From Gammaproteobacteria bacterium (lineage in GTDB: Bacteria > Pseudomonadota > Gammaproteobacteria > Arenicellales > JAJDZL01), in assembly GCA_022823625.1 (NCBI GenBank), contig JAJEHQ010000044.1, positions 1-64,000 on the forward strand: a DNA stretch of 64,000 nucleotides, in the 5' to 3' direction. The notes beneath the pieces were generated by a model. That model searched no databases. It saw nothing but the letters and a program-made list of their open reading frames with translations, and was not told the origin of the DNA. Every line of letters starts with the position of its first letter. The first letter of the stretch is position 1. Below, piece after piece: positions 55,718 through 64,000 of this stretch. Both the position numbers and the translations under genes were made by a program.

Positions 55718-56293
55718 ATGAATTTTAACCGGAGCCAATTCACTGGCTGCGATATACAAACGCCGATAATTTTCTGGTTCACTGGCTTGCCAGGTGCAGG
55801 AAAGACGACGATCGCAAAAATCTTGCATGAGAGACTTAAGGAGTTTAATATTCGCACCGTTTTACTGGATGGAGATGAGGTTCGTAGCGGTCTGAATAAG
55901 GATTTGGCATTCAGTGACGGCGACCGGGTAGAAAATATGCGGCGCGTTACCGAAGTTTCCCGACTGATGATTGATTCGGGACTGAGCGTTATCGTGTCAC
56001 TCATTTCACCGTTTGCTTCTGACCGCCAGAGCGCACGAGATGAGTTTGGTGACGTTGCGTTTATTGAAACTTTCATCGACGCACCAATTGAAGTTTGCAT
56101 ACAACGCGACCCGAAAGGACACTATGCAAAAGCGCAGTCAGGGCAGATTAGACAATTCACCGGCATTGATTCTCGCTATGACGTACCTGAAAACCCTGAA
56201 CTGCACATTGATACAACAGTGATGTCGGCCCAAGATGCGGTACAGAAAATAATTGATTTTCTACAAACAATTGAATTCAAAGAATACGGATGA
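55718..56293 (+). CDS. cysC: adenylylsulfate (APS) kinase
   Basis: This 191-aa enzyme phosphorylates APS to PAPS, the sulfate donor of sulfotransferases. The Walker A loop is FTGLPGAGKTTIAK, followed by LLDGDEVRSGLNKDL, the lid region ERDPKGHYAKAQ-like QRDPKGHYAKAQSGQIRQF and GIDSRYDVPENPEL, all diagnostic of CysC. I prefer the ATG at 55718; the frame runs ten codons further up to a TTG. No ATP sulfurylase gene is in the window, so APS must come from elsewhere. It stands alone, about 12 kb from the sulfotransferase domain it could feed. Confidence 0.92.
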   Translation: MNFNRSQFTGCDIQTPIIFWFTGLPGAGKTTIAKILHERLKEFNIRTVLLDGDEVRSGLNKDLAFSDGDRVENMRRVTEVSRLMIDSGLSVIVSLISPFASDRQSARDEFGDVAFIETFIDAPIEVCIQRDPKGHYAKAQSGQIRQFTGIDSRYDVPENPELHIDTTVMSAQDAVQKIIDFLQTIEFKEYG

Positions 56294-57170
56294 CCGTTGT
56301 TGATACGGGCAGCGTGCTGCCGGATTCAATCGGAAAGTGAATTTTCGGGATCAGATCTAACCATGGGTACCAAGCAAAATTGCATATAAGCACGCTGCAA
56401 ATTCTTCATTCACGATGTAAGTTCAATCGTCATTCTGTCTCTGATAAATTAGGAAATCGAAAAGTACCCAGTACTTACCCATTGTTCATGTCAATTGGCA
56501 TCGCGAATTGATCTGAATCAAGTAAAAATCCTTGTCGCTAGCGCTTCGTTTGTTATCCACAGGCCGACAAAACCATCCGTGCGCATTGCTCTCAATTTTG
56601 CGTGAGCCAAAGGCTCAGTTGGATTGAATACCCGTCGGCTGAATCCGCCCCAATCATGGTAAAGTACTACGATTTATGCATGAATTCCAGCATGGGTGCT
56701 AGCAGTAGTAGCAATCGATTTTTGAGTTTACTATGGGGTAGGTTGACGCAAACCTGTGCACCATTGACGTCAACGAGCGCGACTGGTATGACGAATTTTC
56801 CATATTGAGCAAAAGTGTTTTTTTTGGCACACCTTGGGGTTTGGATAGTTGAAAGTGAGAGATTGCCCGACAAAGGAAAATTTGATTGCGTACCTGACTC
56901 TTTCGATGAGGAAAGGTTCGACTCGATTCCAATTCGTCCCGCCACTTGAGTGCTGCGTAAGTTTAGACAACACTAGGGCTCAAGTCTAAAGATGAAGGTT
57001 TATGTCATCTATTCTCGGGTAAGTGCGTAGCTACTCGAGCTATTGATAGAGTAGTTCAATCTTTAAAGAATGTAACGAAAATCCAAATTGGAGCCAATCA
57101 ATCATGAATTAAGTTTGTGGAATAATTGATGCGGACGACAAATCGTTATCCGTGACTGAAAATTCGTCGA
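56294..57170. other. gene-free stretch after cysC
   Basis: These 877 bases show no recognisable gene. Overlapping frames on both strands around 56600-56945 have no domain and cancel each other. A short hairpin (GGCAG-CGTG-CTGCC, 56308-56321) follows cysC but has no T run. Confidence 0.5.
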
Positions 57171-60100
57171 TTACTCTTTTTTACCTTCGATCAACATCAC
57201 CAGAGTCGGTAATATGAACAATGTGAACAATCCGGCAAACACCAATCCACCGATCATACTGACGACGAACGGCACCATGGTTAGAAGAGCTTCACTGCGT
57301 TCATAGAGAAGCGGGGATAACCCGAGTATCGTGGTTAAGCTAGTCAGGAACACAGCCCGAAACCGGTGTTGCATTGCTGCCGATGCAACAGCCACGGCAG
57401 GGAGCTCGGGTTTGTCTTTGCGAATGATATTGTACCGGTCAAGCAAAACCAGGGAGTCATTGACTATCACACCTGACACGCCAATCACACCGAAGATTGA
57501 CATAGCAGTGAAATCCCAGCCAAGAATCCAGTGACTGAATATGGCGCCAGCAAGCGCGACGGGGATTCCAAACACTACAACGAGAGGTTTCCAGTAGCTG
57601 CGCAGGAAAGCCGCTACCAGCGCATACATTGCGAGAAGCACCAGTGGGAGTAAGATACCCAGCGTCTTTAACATTTTGATTTCGCTGCGAATTCCTCCAT
57701 CAACCGCAACGGTTAATCCAGGATAATTTTCGAGCAATTGTGGGATGTACATGTTAGAGATTTTTCTTCTCACATTGATCGGAGCCACGGTAGCGATGTC
57801 GGCGTAGGCTTCAACGAAAGCTGCATTCTCGCCGTTGATTCTTGTCAAGGTGGCAAGTTCCCGACTTTCGCTTATTTCTGCAATATTTGTAAGTGGAATC
57901 TCCCGGCCGGACGAATGACGAATTCTCTCCGTTGATAGCACGCTCAAATTCTCTCGATCTTTCCGGGGGTAACGAACGACTACCTTGATCTCATTGTGGT
58001 CTCTTTGTATTCGTTGAACTTCCAAACCATGGAAACTTGCGCGCAACTGAGTTCCTAAGCTCGCAGGCGTTATTCCCGCCAGCGTACCTTCCGGTGACAA
58101 TGTAATTTCAATGTGGCGCTTGCCTAAGCCCATATTGTCTGTCAGACCATACAGACCAGGTTCAAGCTCAAGCATCTTTCTGAAATCTTCTGTTGCAGAC
58201 TTCAAAACTTCTCGATTCTCGTGTCGCAGTGAGTAGGCGATGTTGGGAAGTGAACGAAACGTGGAAGACTGAAATTCAAGTTGTTCAACGGCAGATGAAT
58301 GGTCAATGTTTCCTCGCCACGCGCGTTCGAATTCGGGAATGGAATGTTTTCGAAGTGGTCGGTCGTTGAGATGTACCCGAACCGATGCAACATGACTGCT
58401 TTCTGAAGTGTGTTCCGAGTCCACTCGGATATCTTGATTTGACTTGGTCGACCCTCCAACAACAACCCTGATTGACTTGATTGAATCCCCCTCAAGTTGT
58501 TCCTCTGTGAGTTGTGCCGCCTTGGCAACGCTTTTTGCCTCTGCTAACGTTGCAGAAAAAGGAGTACCAACAGGAAAATTGATTTCAGCTTCAATGCTGT
58601 CAGAGACATTTCTGGACTGATCGATTACTATGACGCGAACTGTATCGGTTCCGATTAACACAATTGCCAAAGCGACGGCAATTGCTCCAACAACCGGAGT
58701 CAGCACAGTGTGACGGATGGACAATGAAACGATAGGAGCGACTACTTGTGATCGAAAGTCGTCCAGTGATTGCCGGACGCGATTCTGAATATCAAGAAGC
58801 GGCGACAGGCTCCATGGCTTTTCATGAGAAAGATGGGCGGGCAAAATCAAAAAGGCTTCGATCAGCGAAACCAGCAGAACGAAGAACACCACATAGGGAA
58901 TTGCACTGAGTACCTGGTAGCGCTCTTCGGTGATAAAGAGAAATGGAATGAAGGCAACAGCGGTAGTAATTGCACCGATCGTAATCGGCCCCACCACTGC
59001 TCGTGCTCCGGATATTGCAGCATCTAGAGCATTTTTGCCGGTTTGTCGTTCCGCTGCAATGTTTTCACCCACCACAACTGCGTCATCAACGACAATGCCG
59101 ATCATTAAAAAGAACGCAAAAATCGTGCTGAGATTGATAGTTAAATCGGCCGCTTCGAAAAACAGCAGAGCGCCAATGAAAGACAATGGAATTCCGACCG
59201 TGATCCACGTTGCTTGTCGGAGATCAAATATCGCGACCAGGCAGAGAAACACGATGACCAGTCCGATCAGGCTGTTTGAGACATGCCTGCCGATTTGCTC
59301 CATTGCGGCGCCTGCTCGATCGTTCCAGATAGTTACCTTAATGTGCGTTGGAAACGGCTTGTTTGCCAACCACGACTGAACAGACTCTCTGATTTCATCG
59401 ATCGATTGATTTTCTTCGACTTTTACAGTTGCAAATATTGCAGGAATACCGTTCAGTTCCGAATGGACCTGATAGTCGGCAAAACCATCCGAAATAGTTG
59501 CAACCTGTCCAAGTGTGATGACCGACCCATCCAGCTTTTTAATTAGAGGAATGCTCTCAAACTCTTCGCCCGTGGAGCGCTTCGAAATTGTATGAAGCAC
59601 AATATCGCCGGTGTCGGTATTCAATTGACCGAATGAAAGGTTGACGGAGTCGCGATTGATTATTCTTGCAATTTCCGCAAATGTCAAACTATGGCGTCGC
59701 AGTTGTGCATCATCCAATTCAATGGTAATTTCTCGATCTCGCACACCTATTAAGTCCACCTGCTGAGATACAGTTGGCAATTCCAGCAGCTCGTCCTGAA
59801 TTTCCTCAGCGACCGTTCGCAACTCATTTTCAGTTGCTGACTCCGATGAAATCGCAAGTGTTAATGCTTCAACGCTAAATTTTGCGAGCTTTATCTCAGG
59901 CCGTTCAGCGCTCGGAGGTGGGAAACGGTCAATCGCGTCGATTGAGTTTGTAACGTCGTTCAGCACCTCATCAGGGTCCGCAAAAGTCTCAATCTCGATG
60001 CTGACTTTTCCGAATCCGTGTTTGGCTTCGGAGAGCACACGCTCAACACCACTGAGTCCGATAACGCTCTCTTCGACGCGACGGTTGATATCCTCTTCAA

Positions 60101-60281
60101 TCTCTTTCGGCGTAGAACCTGGAGATGGTATTGTAACTATGATGGTTCGAAGGTTTAATTTCGGTAAGTTTTGTACTGGCAACTGGAATGCGGCAATCAA
60201 TCCACCGATTATGAGAAACACCATCAGCAGATTTGCAGCAATCCGGTTCTGGGCAAAATAAGCGATCAATCCTTTACTCAC
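57171..60281 (-). CDS. RND efflux transporter, inner-membrane permease
   Basis: This 1036-aa protein has the AcrB-type layout: a first membrane helix (AANLLMVFLIIGGLIAAFQL), a large periplasmic loop to about 320, helices 2-6, a second loop and helices 8-12. The proton-relay acidic pair is in GIVVDDAVVVGENI near 400. DRYNIIRKDKPE and HRFRAVFLTSLTTILG near the end are family text. It pumps hydrophobic or amphipathic compounds out of the periplasm. It begins with GTG. The adaptor gene lies 133 bases upstream on the same strand; no outer-membrane channel gene follows. An exporter near a lipid-like sulfate pathway is suggestive, but nothing ties them directly. Confidence 0.93.
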   Translation of the reverse strand: MSKGLIAYFAQNRIAANLLMVFLIIGGLIAAFQLPVQNLPKLNLRTIIVTIPSPGSTPKEIEEDINRRVEESVIGLSGVERVLSEAKHGFGKVSIEIETFADPDEVLNDVTNSIDAIDRFPPPSAERPEIKLAKFSVEALTLAISSESATENELRTVAEEIQDELLELPTVSQQVDLIGVRDREITIELDDAQLRRHSLTFAEIARIINRDSVNLSFGQLNTDTGDIVLHTISKRSTGEEFESIPLIKKLDGSVITLGQVATISDGFADYQVHSELNGIPAIFATVKVEENQSIDEIRESVQSWLANKPFPTHIKVTIWNDRAGAAMEQIGRHVSNSLIGLVIVFLCLVAIFDLRQATWITVGIPLSFIGALLFFEAADLTINLSTIFAFFLMIGIVVDDAVVVGENIAAERQTGKNALDAAISGARAVVGPITIGAITTAVAFIPFLFITEERYQVLSAIPYVVFFVLLVSLIEAFLILPAHLSHEKPWSLSPLLDIQNRVRQSLDDFRSQVVAPIVSLSIRHTVLTPVVGAIAVALAIVLIGTDTVRVIVIDQSRNVSDSIEAEINFPVGTPFSATLAEAKSVAKAAQLTEEQLEGDSIKSIRVVVGGSTKSNQDIRVDSEHTSESSHVASVRVHLNDRPLRKHSIPEFERAWRGNIDHSSAVEQLEFQSSTFRSLPNIAYSLRHENREVLKSATEDFRKMLELEPGLYGLTDNMGLGKRHIEITLSPEGTLAGITPASLGTQLRASFHGLEVQRIQRDHNEIKVVVRYPRKDRENLSVLSTERIRHSSGREIPLTNIAEISESRELATLTRINGENAAFVEAYADIATVAPINVRRKISNMYIPQLLENYPGLTVAVDGGIRSEIKMLKTLGILLPLVLLAMYALVAAFLRSYWKPLVVVFGIPVALAGAIFSHWILGWDFTAMSIFGVIGVSGVIVNDSLVLLDRYNIIRKDKPELPAVAVASAAMQHRFRAVFLTSLTTILGLSPLLYERSEALLTMVPFVVSMIGGLVFAGLFTLFILPTLVMLIEGKKE

Positions 60282-60414
60282 ATTAATTCCCGAAATTGAA
60301 TGAAACCGTCATAATCAAAAGATTTAGTTTGTTCTAAGGCAAGGTGTGGACAACACTCAATGTTCATCGGATGTCATTGGCCGCCATGATTGCAATATAA
60401 ATTCGAACTGAATC

Positions 60415-61530
60415 TTACTGCACACTATTCAGGGTAACTGCCTCGCCTCTCGACAAACTCGGATATGAGCCAACTACTACTCCCTCAGCTAGGTCGAACG
60501 GCACAACGATCCAATTTTCATCTGTGATCGAAATCGTCTCTGGTGAGCGGACATCTAGCACACCATTTTCAACGACCCAGACTTTTCTTCCCGACTGCAT
60601 GGCTCCAATCGGCAATACGAAAACGTTTGTGTAACTTGGTCCATCAATGGAAATCTCTGCGAACATTCCAGGAAGTGGCAGAGAATCTTTTTCAATGTTT
60701 TCATCAAATCTAAAAAACACCCTGATCAGACGTGTTTCGGGTGCGACGAAGGATGATACGCGTTCGATTTTTGCTTCGTATTGATTGTTTCCGACCGTAA
60801 TTGTCGCTTTTCTCCCAACAACCGGATTCAAATCCTCTAGCAATTGCGTTTCAAGAGGTGCGCTGACCTGCAAAGCCTCAATTCGATATCCTCTACCTAA
60901 AACCGATGCATCTGCGCCTGCATATTCATGTGGGCCGACCAATTCTCCAACTTCAATATCCGAGCCGATCACGTGAATTTCGTAAGGCAGGGAAATCTCG
61001 GTTTTTGCCAAATCCCGATTTGCCATCTCCAAGTGCGTTTCCAGCAATCGAACACGCGCACCAATCCTTGACGCGTCTTTAGTTGGATCATTTAAGGCCG
61101 AGTTCTGTCTCAACTTTGCGATCTCCAATAGAGCTTCTGCTTCTTTAACGCGTAATTGGTAATCGCTAGGATCAATTCTGACGAACACCTCATTGGCTGC
61201 GATTCTTCCTCCATTTCTGAAGTCTTTTGAAACCCATGCGATTCGACCCTGTGCCTCGGTTCGAACCGTTACACGCTCGTCTAAAGTAACATTGCCTGAC
61301 TTCGTAACCTGCAATGTAATTTGTTCCGGCGCCAGTTGTTCAATTACATTTACGATGGGGGTGACCGCTTCAATTTCATTAGAGGGACTGAGGTCGCGTT
61401 CAATACGAGCGGGGGCTCTCGCAAGTATCAGTGCAACAACGATAATACCGAGTACGAGAAAAATTTGGAGGTACCCCACCACTCGATTTTTTTTGCTTGG
61501 ATTTTGGGGATTGCTTTCTTGCTGAACCAT
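60415..61530 (-). CDS. RND efflux periplasmic adaptor subunit
   Basis: This 371-aa membrane-fusion protein has an N-terminal anchor helix (VGYLQIFLVLGIIVVALILA), a lipoyl-type hairpin domain (VRTEAQGRIAWVSKDFRNGG), a short coiled coil and the beta-barrel part (GMFAEISIDG, VFVLPIGAMQ). It links the permease to an outer-membrane channel and is the first gene of the pump operon. Length and order are usual for the HlyD/AcrA group. Confidence 0.9.
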   Translation of the reverse strand: MVQQESNPQNPSKKNRVVGYLQIFLVLGIIVVALILARAPARIERDLSPSNEIEAVTPIVNVIEQLAPEQITLQVTKSGNVTLDERVTVRTEAQGRIAWVSKDFRNGGRIAANEVFVRIDPSDYQLRVKEAEALLEIAKLRQNSALNDPTKDASRIGARVRLLETHLEMANRDLAKTEISLPYEIHVIGSDIEVGELVGPHEYAGADASVLGRGYRIEALQVSAPLETQLLEDLNPVVGRKATITVGNNQYEAKIERVSSFVAPETRLIRVFFRFDENIEKDSLPLPGMFAEISIDGPSYTNVFVLPIGAMQSGRKVWVVENGVLDVRSPETISITDENWIVVPFDLAEGVVVGSYPSLSRGEAVTLNSVQ

Positions 61531-61705
61531 GAATCAACCAATTGTGAAAGATTACAAGGGATTTGCTGAAGAAATTATTTCGCTACGATGAATTACCTCT
61601 TTAAAATAAACAGGGAACATTTAATCCTTGCACCTGTAAATTATTATCTATTGTGGAGAGACTTACGTCGGACGGAATATCCCTTTCGTTATTTCCTACC
61701 GCCTT

Positions 61706-61822
61706 TTAAGCTTTCATCTTTTCACGATACTTCCATTCCGCCACTTTCTCTAGCGGAGCTTTAATCGGCTTGAACTCCTTGTAGTGTTTTGCGGGCTTAC
61801 ACTTCATTGAACGCCCATCCAT
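61706..61822 (-). CDS. possible 38-aa lysine-rich peptide
   Basis: The frame reads MDGRSMKCKPAKHYKEFKPI then KAPLEKVAEWKYREKMKA. It is highly basic and helix-prone. There is no ribosome site and no family I know. It may be a chance frame. Confidence 0.2.
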   Translation of the reverse strand: MDGRSMKCKPAKHYKEFKPIKAPLEKVAEWKYREKMKA

Positions 61823-62021
61823 TGTGCTGATGATTATTGTAAATAATACCGATTGTTAGTATTTTGGAAACCCTGCAGGGCTGGGTGCCTGTTAAGGCCT
61901 TAGATGTTCATCCAATGTTTTTGAAAGGCGCTCAATTTTTCAACTTTTAATTTTCGGCCAAATCAATTCTTCTTGACAACGGAATCGTGTGCGAACTTAC
62001 TAGGTGTTGCTCGGTTTTTTT

Positions 62022-62193
62022 TGCCTCGCTGATTCCAGACAGCGTTCAATCGCATCAACCGGATCCATTTTCAGCATTTCATGCCGCTGTGATTCAGCAC
62101 AACCACCCAAAGTTGTATTGGTACGGTTCGAAAAAGAATGGGAGAATCAGGGTATCCGGAAGGTTTTTCTCGACGTGGTGATAGCGCAGCACC
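62022..62193 (-). pseudogene. relic of the molybdopterin oxidoreductase gene, copy 1
   Basis: This segment aligns with 31574-31770 of the molybdopterin oxidoreductase gene in the same orientation. Examples on the plus strand are CGCTGATTCCAGAC at the start, CGCATCAACCGGAT, CACAACCACC and TTTCTCGACGTGG. A stretch of about 26 bases after GATTCCAGAC is missing. The second relic at 63213-63380 lacks the same stretch, so the two share an ancestor apart from the intact gene. Confidence 0.75.
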
Positions 62194-62225
62194 CGCAGAA
62201 CTGGCGGCGTGTCAGCCATCAATGA

Positions 62226-63053
62226 TCAGCCGTCAATTTTTGCAAAGGCTGTAATATGCGGTGGTAACATCAACGGACGTTTCGTTTCATTGACTTCTTT
62301 CCACAGTCTATTCGCCAGTGTGTCAACATCAACTTCTTCAGCTGTTGCAAGACCAAATTTCTCAATCAACGGCAGTATACTTCTGAAGCTGGCCGCAAGA
62401 AACTCATAGCCTGGCCAGTCTTCGGGTCCGCCCATCGGGGCATGATAGTCAAGCTTTGGGGCTGGCAAACCAGCCTCTGTAAAAACACCAAACAGATCGA
62501 AACCCATGCTGATGTTGGCACCGGTCTGTTCGAAGACACCCAGCCCCCATTCGACCATATTGTTGAGCAACGGCGTATCGTCGCTGGTCATCGCACGATA
62601 AAAACTCAGTGCGGGTTCCTGGAACGCTACTGTTCCACCCGGCTTCAGGTGCGTGACGAGTCTTCTAAGCAAATCAACCGGCTTAGGAACATACAGCAGT
62701 ACCAGTCGCCCGACAATCAGATCGAAATCGGTGTCTAGTTCCACTTCTGACGCTTCGCCCGCGACAAATTCGGTATGTGTATAACCCAGCGCGGTTGCTC
62801 TTTCCCTGGCCGTACTCAAAATGTCGGGATTCATGTCAACTCCAATGACGCTCCCCGATGGTCCGACAATCTCGGCCGCAGTCAAGGCAACATCCCCAGC
62901 GCCGGTTCCAATGTCTAAGACTTTCATTCCGACACTGAGTCCGGCTTCCTGAAGAAAACGTCGGGTCACCCGGTCATAGAGCTGGGACTGCTCAATCAGC
63001 CGGCTGGTTTCCTCCTCGCTTCGTCCCATTGCGTATTCACGATTCTCAGTCAT
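62226..63053 (-). CDS. SAM-dependent methyltransferase
   Basis: This 275-aa protein is a class I methyltransferase. SAM motif I reads VLDIGTGAGDVALTAAEIVG, then VIGVDMNPDILSTARERA, and motif IV/post VVGRLVLLYVPKP-like text (LIVGRLVLLYVPKPVDLLRR). The family is broad (UbiE-like and others) and the acceptor is unknown. I start it at MTENREYAMG (63053), where a GGAAA site lies upstream; the longer frame adds 13 residues without support. It is bracketed by two direct relics of the molybdopterin gene. Confidence 0.85.
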   Translation of the reverse strand: MTENREYAMGRSEEETSRLIEQSQLYDRVTRRFLQEAGLSVGMKVLDIGTGAGDVALTAAEIVGPSGSVIGVDMNPDILSTARERATALGYTHTEFVAGEASEVELDTDFDLIVGRLVLLYVPKPVDLLRRLVTHLKPGGTVAFQEPALSFYRAMTSDDTPLLNNMVEWGLGVFEQTGANISMGFDLFGVFTEAGLPAPKLDYHAPMGGPEDWPGYEFLAASFRSILPLIEKFGLATAEEVDVDTLANRLWKEVNETKRPLMLPPHITAFAKIDG

Positions 63054-63212
63054 GATAAATTTCCAATTTGTGATTTGTTGCGCCGACTGCAAATGAATTC
63101 ATGTGGATACATTTCAGCTGTCATCGGTTTCATTCAGCCTCTTGTTTAGGCTCGTACCCGCCTTCAATTATGTTCGAACAGTGCCTTAATAATTCACTGA
63201 CATTTTTTACTA

Positions 63213-63380
63213 CACTGATTCCAGTCCGTACTCAGTCTCATCAACCTGATTCATTATCAACACTTCAAACTGATACGATTCAATACAACCACCAAGAGGT
63301 TGTATTGGTGCACTACGCAGAAGAAGGGAAGATCAGGAGGGTTAACGAAAGGACTTTCTCGATGTAGCGATAGCGCGGAC
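63213..63380 (-). pseudogene. relic of the molybdopterin oxidoreductase gene, copy 2
   Basis: This aligns with both 62022-62193 and 31574-31770: CTGATTCCAG, CATCAACCTGATTCATT, ATACAACCACCAAGAGGTTG and the closing TTTCTCGATGTAGCGATAGCG. The internal loss of about 26 bases is shared with copy 1. It is on the same strand as copy 1, so the two form direct repeats around the methyltransferase gene. Confidence 0.7.
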
Positions 63381-63574
63381 ATAATCGCATAAACAAAACG
63401 TGCAATTTTTGTCAGTTCAGATGGACTGATACGCCAAAAAAACGATTTCATCGCTGTAAACAATCAAATATTGGGAATTCTCTTACTAGCTGAACCTGAA
63501 ATAAGTGATTATTTGATTGAAAATGATGTATTTTTTTCTATTTCGAAAAAATTATCGAGGATTTAGAATAAATA

Positions 63575-63602
63575 TTGGTAAAAAACGAAAATAATGTATC
63601 AT
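63575..63602 (+). promoter_or_regulatory. candidate promoter of the solute-binding protein gene
   Basis: TTGGTA (63575-63580) and TATCAT (63597-63602) are separated by 16 bases, about 65 bases above the ATG, in an AT-rich stretch. Confidence 0.35.
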
Positions 63603-63666
63603 TTCGCTACTCATACATCCATTGATCACAATTTTGGTTATTTTAGTTAGTTGAGGAAAGAAAACG

Positions 63667-64000
63667 ATGATGAAAAAGCTTATCGTGCTGATGTTGGCCG
63701 CTTCACTGCTTATTGTTGGCAGTGTTTATCGCGTCGCTTCGGCAGACATGGCCAAGGCCAAGGAATGGGTTGAATCGGAGTTTCAGCCTTCGACGCTCTC
63801 AATGGAAGAGCAGATGGCAGAAATGGAATGGTTCATCAACGCTGCACAGCCATTCCAAGGCATGGAAATTAATGTACTCTCAGAAACAATCCCGACTCAT
63901 GAATATGAGTCCAAAGTTCTGACCAAGGCATTTGAAGAAATCACTGGAATTAAAGTTAACCACCAACTACTCGGTGAGGGTGAAGTGGTTCAGGCCGTCC
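63667..64000 (+). CDS. ABC transporter extracellular solute-binding protein, 5' part
   Basis: The gene runs off the window; 111 codons are visible. It starts with a signal peptide (MMKKLIVLMLAASLLIVGSV, cut near ASA) and continues EFQPSTLSMEEQMAEMEWFI and AFEEITGIKVNHQLLGEGEV. The piece FEEITGIKVxxxLxxEGxVV is the usual start of family-1 carbohydrate or polyol-binding proteins. A GAGGAAAG ribosome site precedes the ATG. The ligand cannot be named from this part, and the permease genes would lie beyond 64000. Confidence 0.8.
   Translation, partial: MMKKLIVLMLAASLLIVGSVYRVASADMAKAKEWVESEFQPSTLSMEEQMAEMEWFINAAQPFQGMEINVLSETIPTHEYESKVLTKAFEEITGIKVNHQLLGEGEVVQAV

Larger units (their letters stand above)
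61531..62225. other. spacer with a short ORF and a gene relic
   Basis: This stretch lies upstream of the pump operon and should contain its promoter, which I could not place. It also has a lysine-rich 38-codon frame (61706-61822) and the molybdopterin-gene relic at 62022-62193. Nothing else is seen. Confidence 0.5.
63093..63666. other. spacer with the second relic and a promoter
   Basis: It contains the relic at 63213-63380 and a promoter-like pair at 63575-63602 in an AT-rich run. No gene is seen here. Confidence 0.5.

Noticed and set aside
56602..56945. Overlapping frames on both strands after cysC
   Set aside because: The two frames contradict each other, and neither has a recognisable motif or start signal.
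1..64000. CRISPR array
   Set aside because: I saw no series of evenly spaced identical repeats. The ~32-bp repeats at 178, 1290 and 3298 are over 1 kb apart and not an array.

Overview
The window looks like chromosome from a proteobacterium, most likely a gammaproteobacterium with a marine or host-associated life. I infer this from the rpsU-dnaG pair, the TRAP transporter, the two-subunit class I fumarase and the SDH layout; there is no rRNA to settle it. TTG and GTG starts are common. Most of the window is moderately AT-rich with AT-rich spacers. The block at about 41.3-54.3 kb is visibly richer in G+C and carries a polyketide synthase, so I read it as acquired DNA.

Layout. (1) 0-5.4 kb: a decaying island of toxin-antitoxin genes on the minus strand (VapBC-like, HicB-like, DUF433 with a broken DUF5615 toxin, HigBA). 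It also holds three copies of a ~32-bp repeat, a duplicated GIY-YIG-like gene, and a remnant of a large serine recombinase lying against the 3' end of a CAU-anticodon tRNA. (2) 5.4-8.6 kb: dnaG, rpsU and an Lrp-type regulator. (3) 8.6-31.2 kb: organic-acid and acyl-CoA metabolism. It includes acetoacetyl-CoA synthetase, an enolase-superfamily enzyme, an SDH iron-sulfur subunit, a D-2-hydroxyacid dehydrogenase-like flavoprotein, a TRAP dctPQM operon running into a thiolase-like gene that lacks its catalytic Cys and His, and an isochorismatase-like hydrolase. An N-formylglutamate amidohydrolase-like gene, three tandem AMP-forming acyl-CoA ligases, sdhC/sdhD/sdhA, a two-subunit fumarase and a DUF6356 gene follow. 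(4) 31.4-38.4 kb: molybdopterin oxidoreductase, DUF898 plus M48 protease, tRNA-Ser(CGA), and a LysR regulator divergent from a quinone reductase. (5) 38.7-56.3 kb: the secondary-metabolism region. (6) 57.2-61.5 kb: an RND efflux pump with its adaptor. (7) 62-64 kb: a methyltransferase gene bracketed by two decayed copies of one piece of the molybdopterin oxidoreductase gene, then the start of an ABC solute-binding protein.

The most interesting system is at 38.7-56.3 kb. A single-module reducing PKS (KS-AT-DH-degenerate MT-ER-KR-ACP, 2363 aa) is followed four bases later by a fusion of a thioester-reductase domain and a PAPS-dependent sulfotransferase domain. Close by are a SulP anion transporter, an APS kinase that makes PAPS, an HSD10-like dehydrogenase and a B12-binding radical SAM enzyme. 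Together they suggest a route in which a reduced acyl chain is built on the ACP, released reductively, and sulfated with locally supplied PAPS. Beside it, on the opposite strand, lie relics of a second copy: a frameshifted ketosynthase N-terminus and a mutated reductase N-terminus, with the intact radical SAM gene between them.

All calls come from reading the sequence by eye. No homology search, HMM or folding computation was run.
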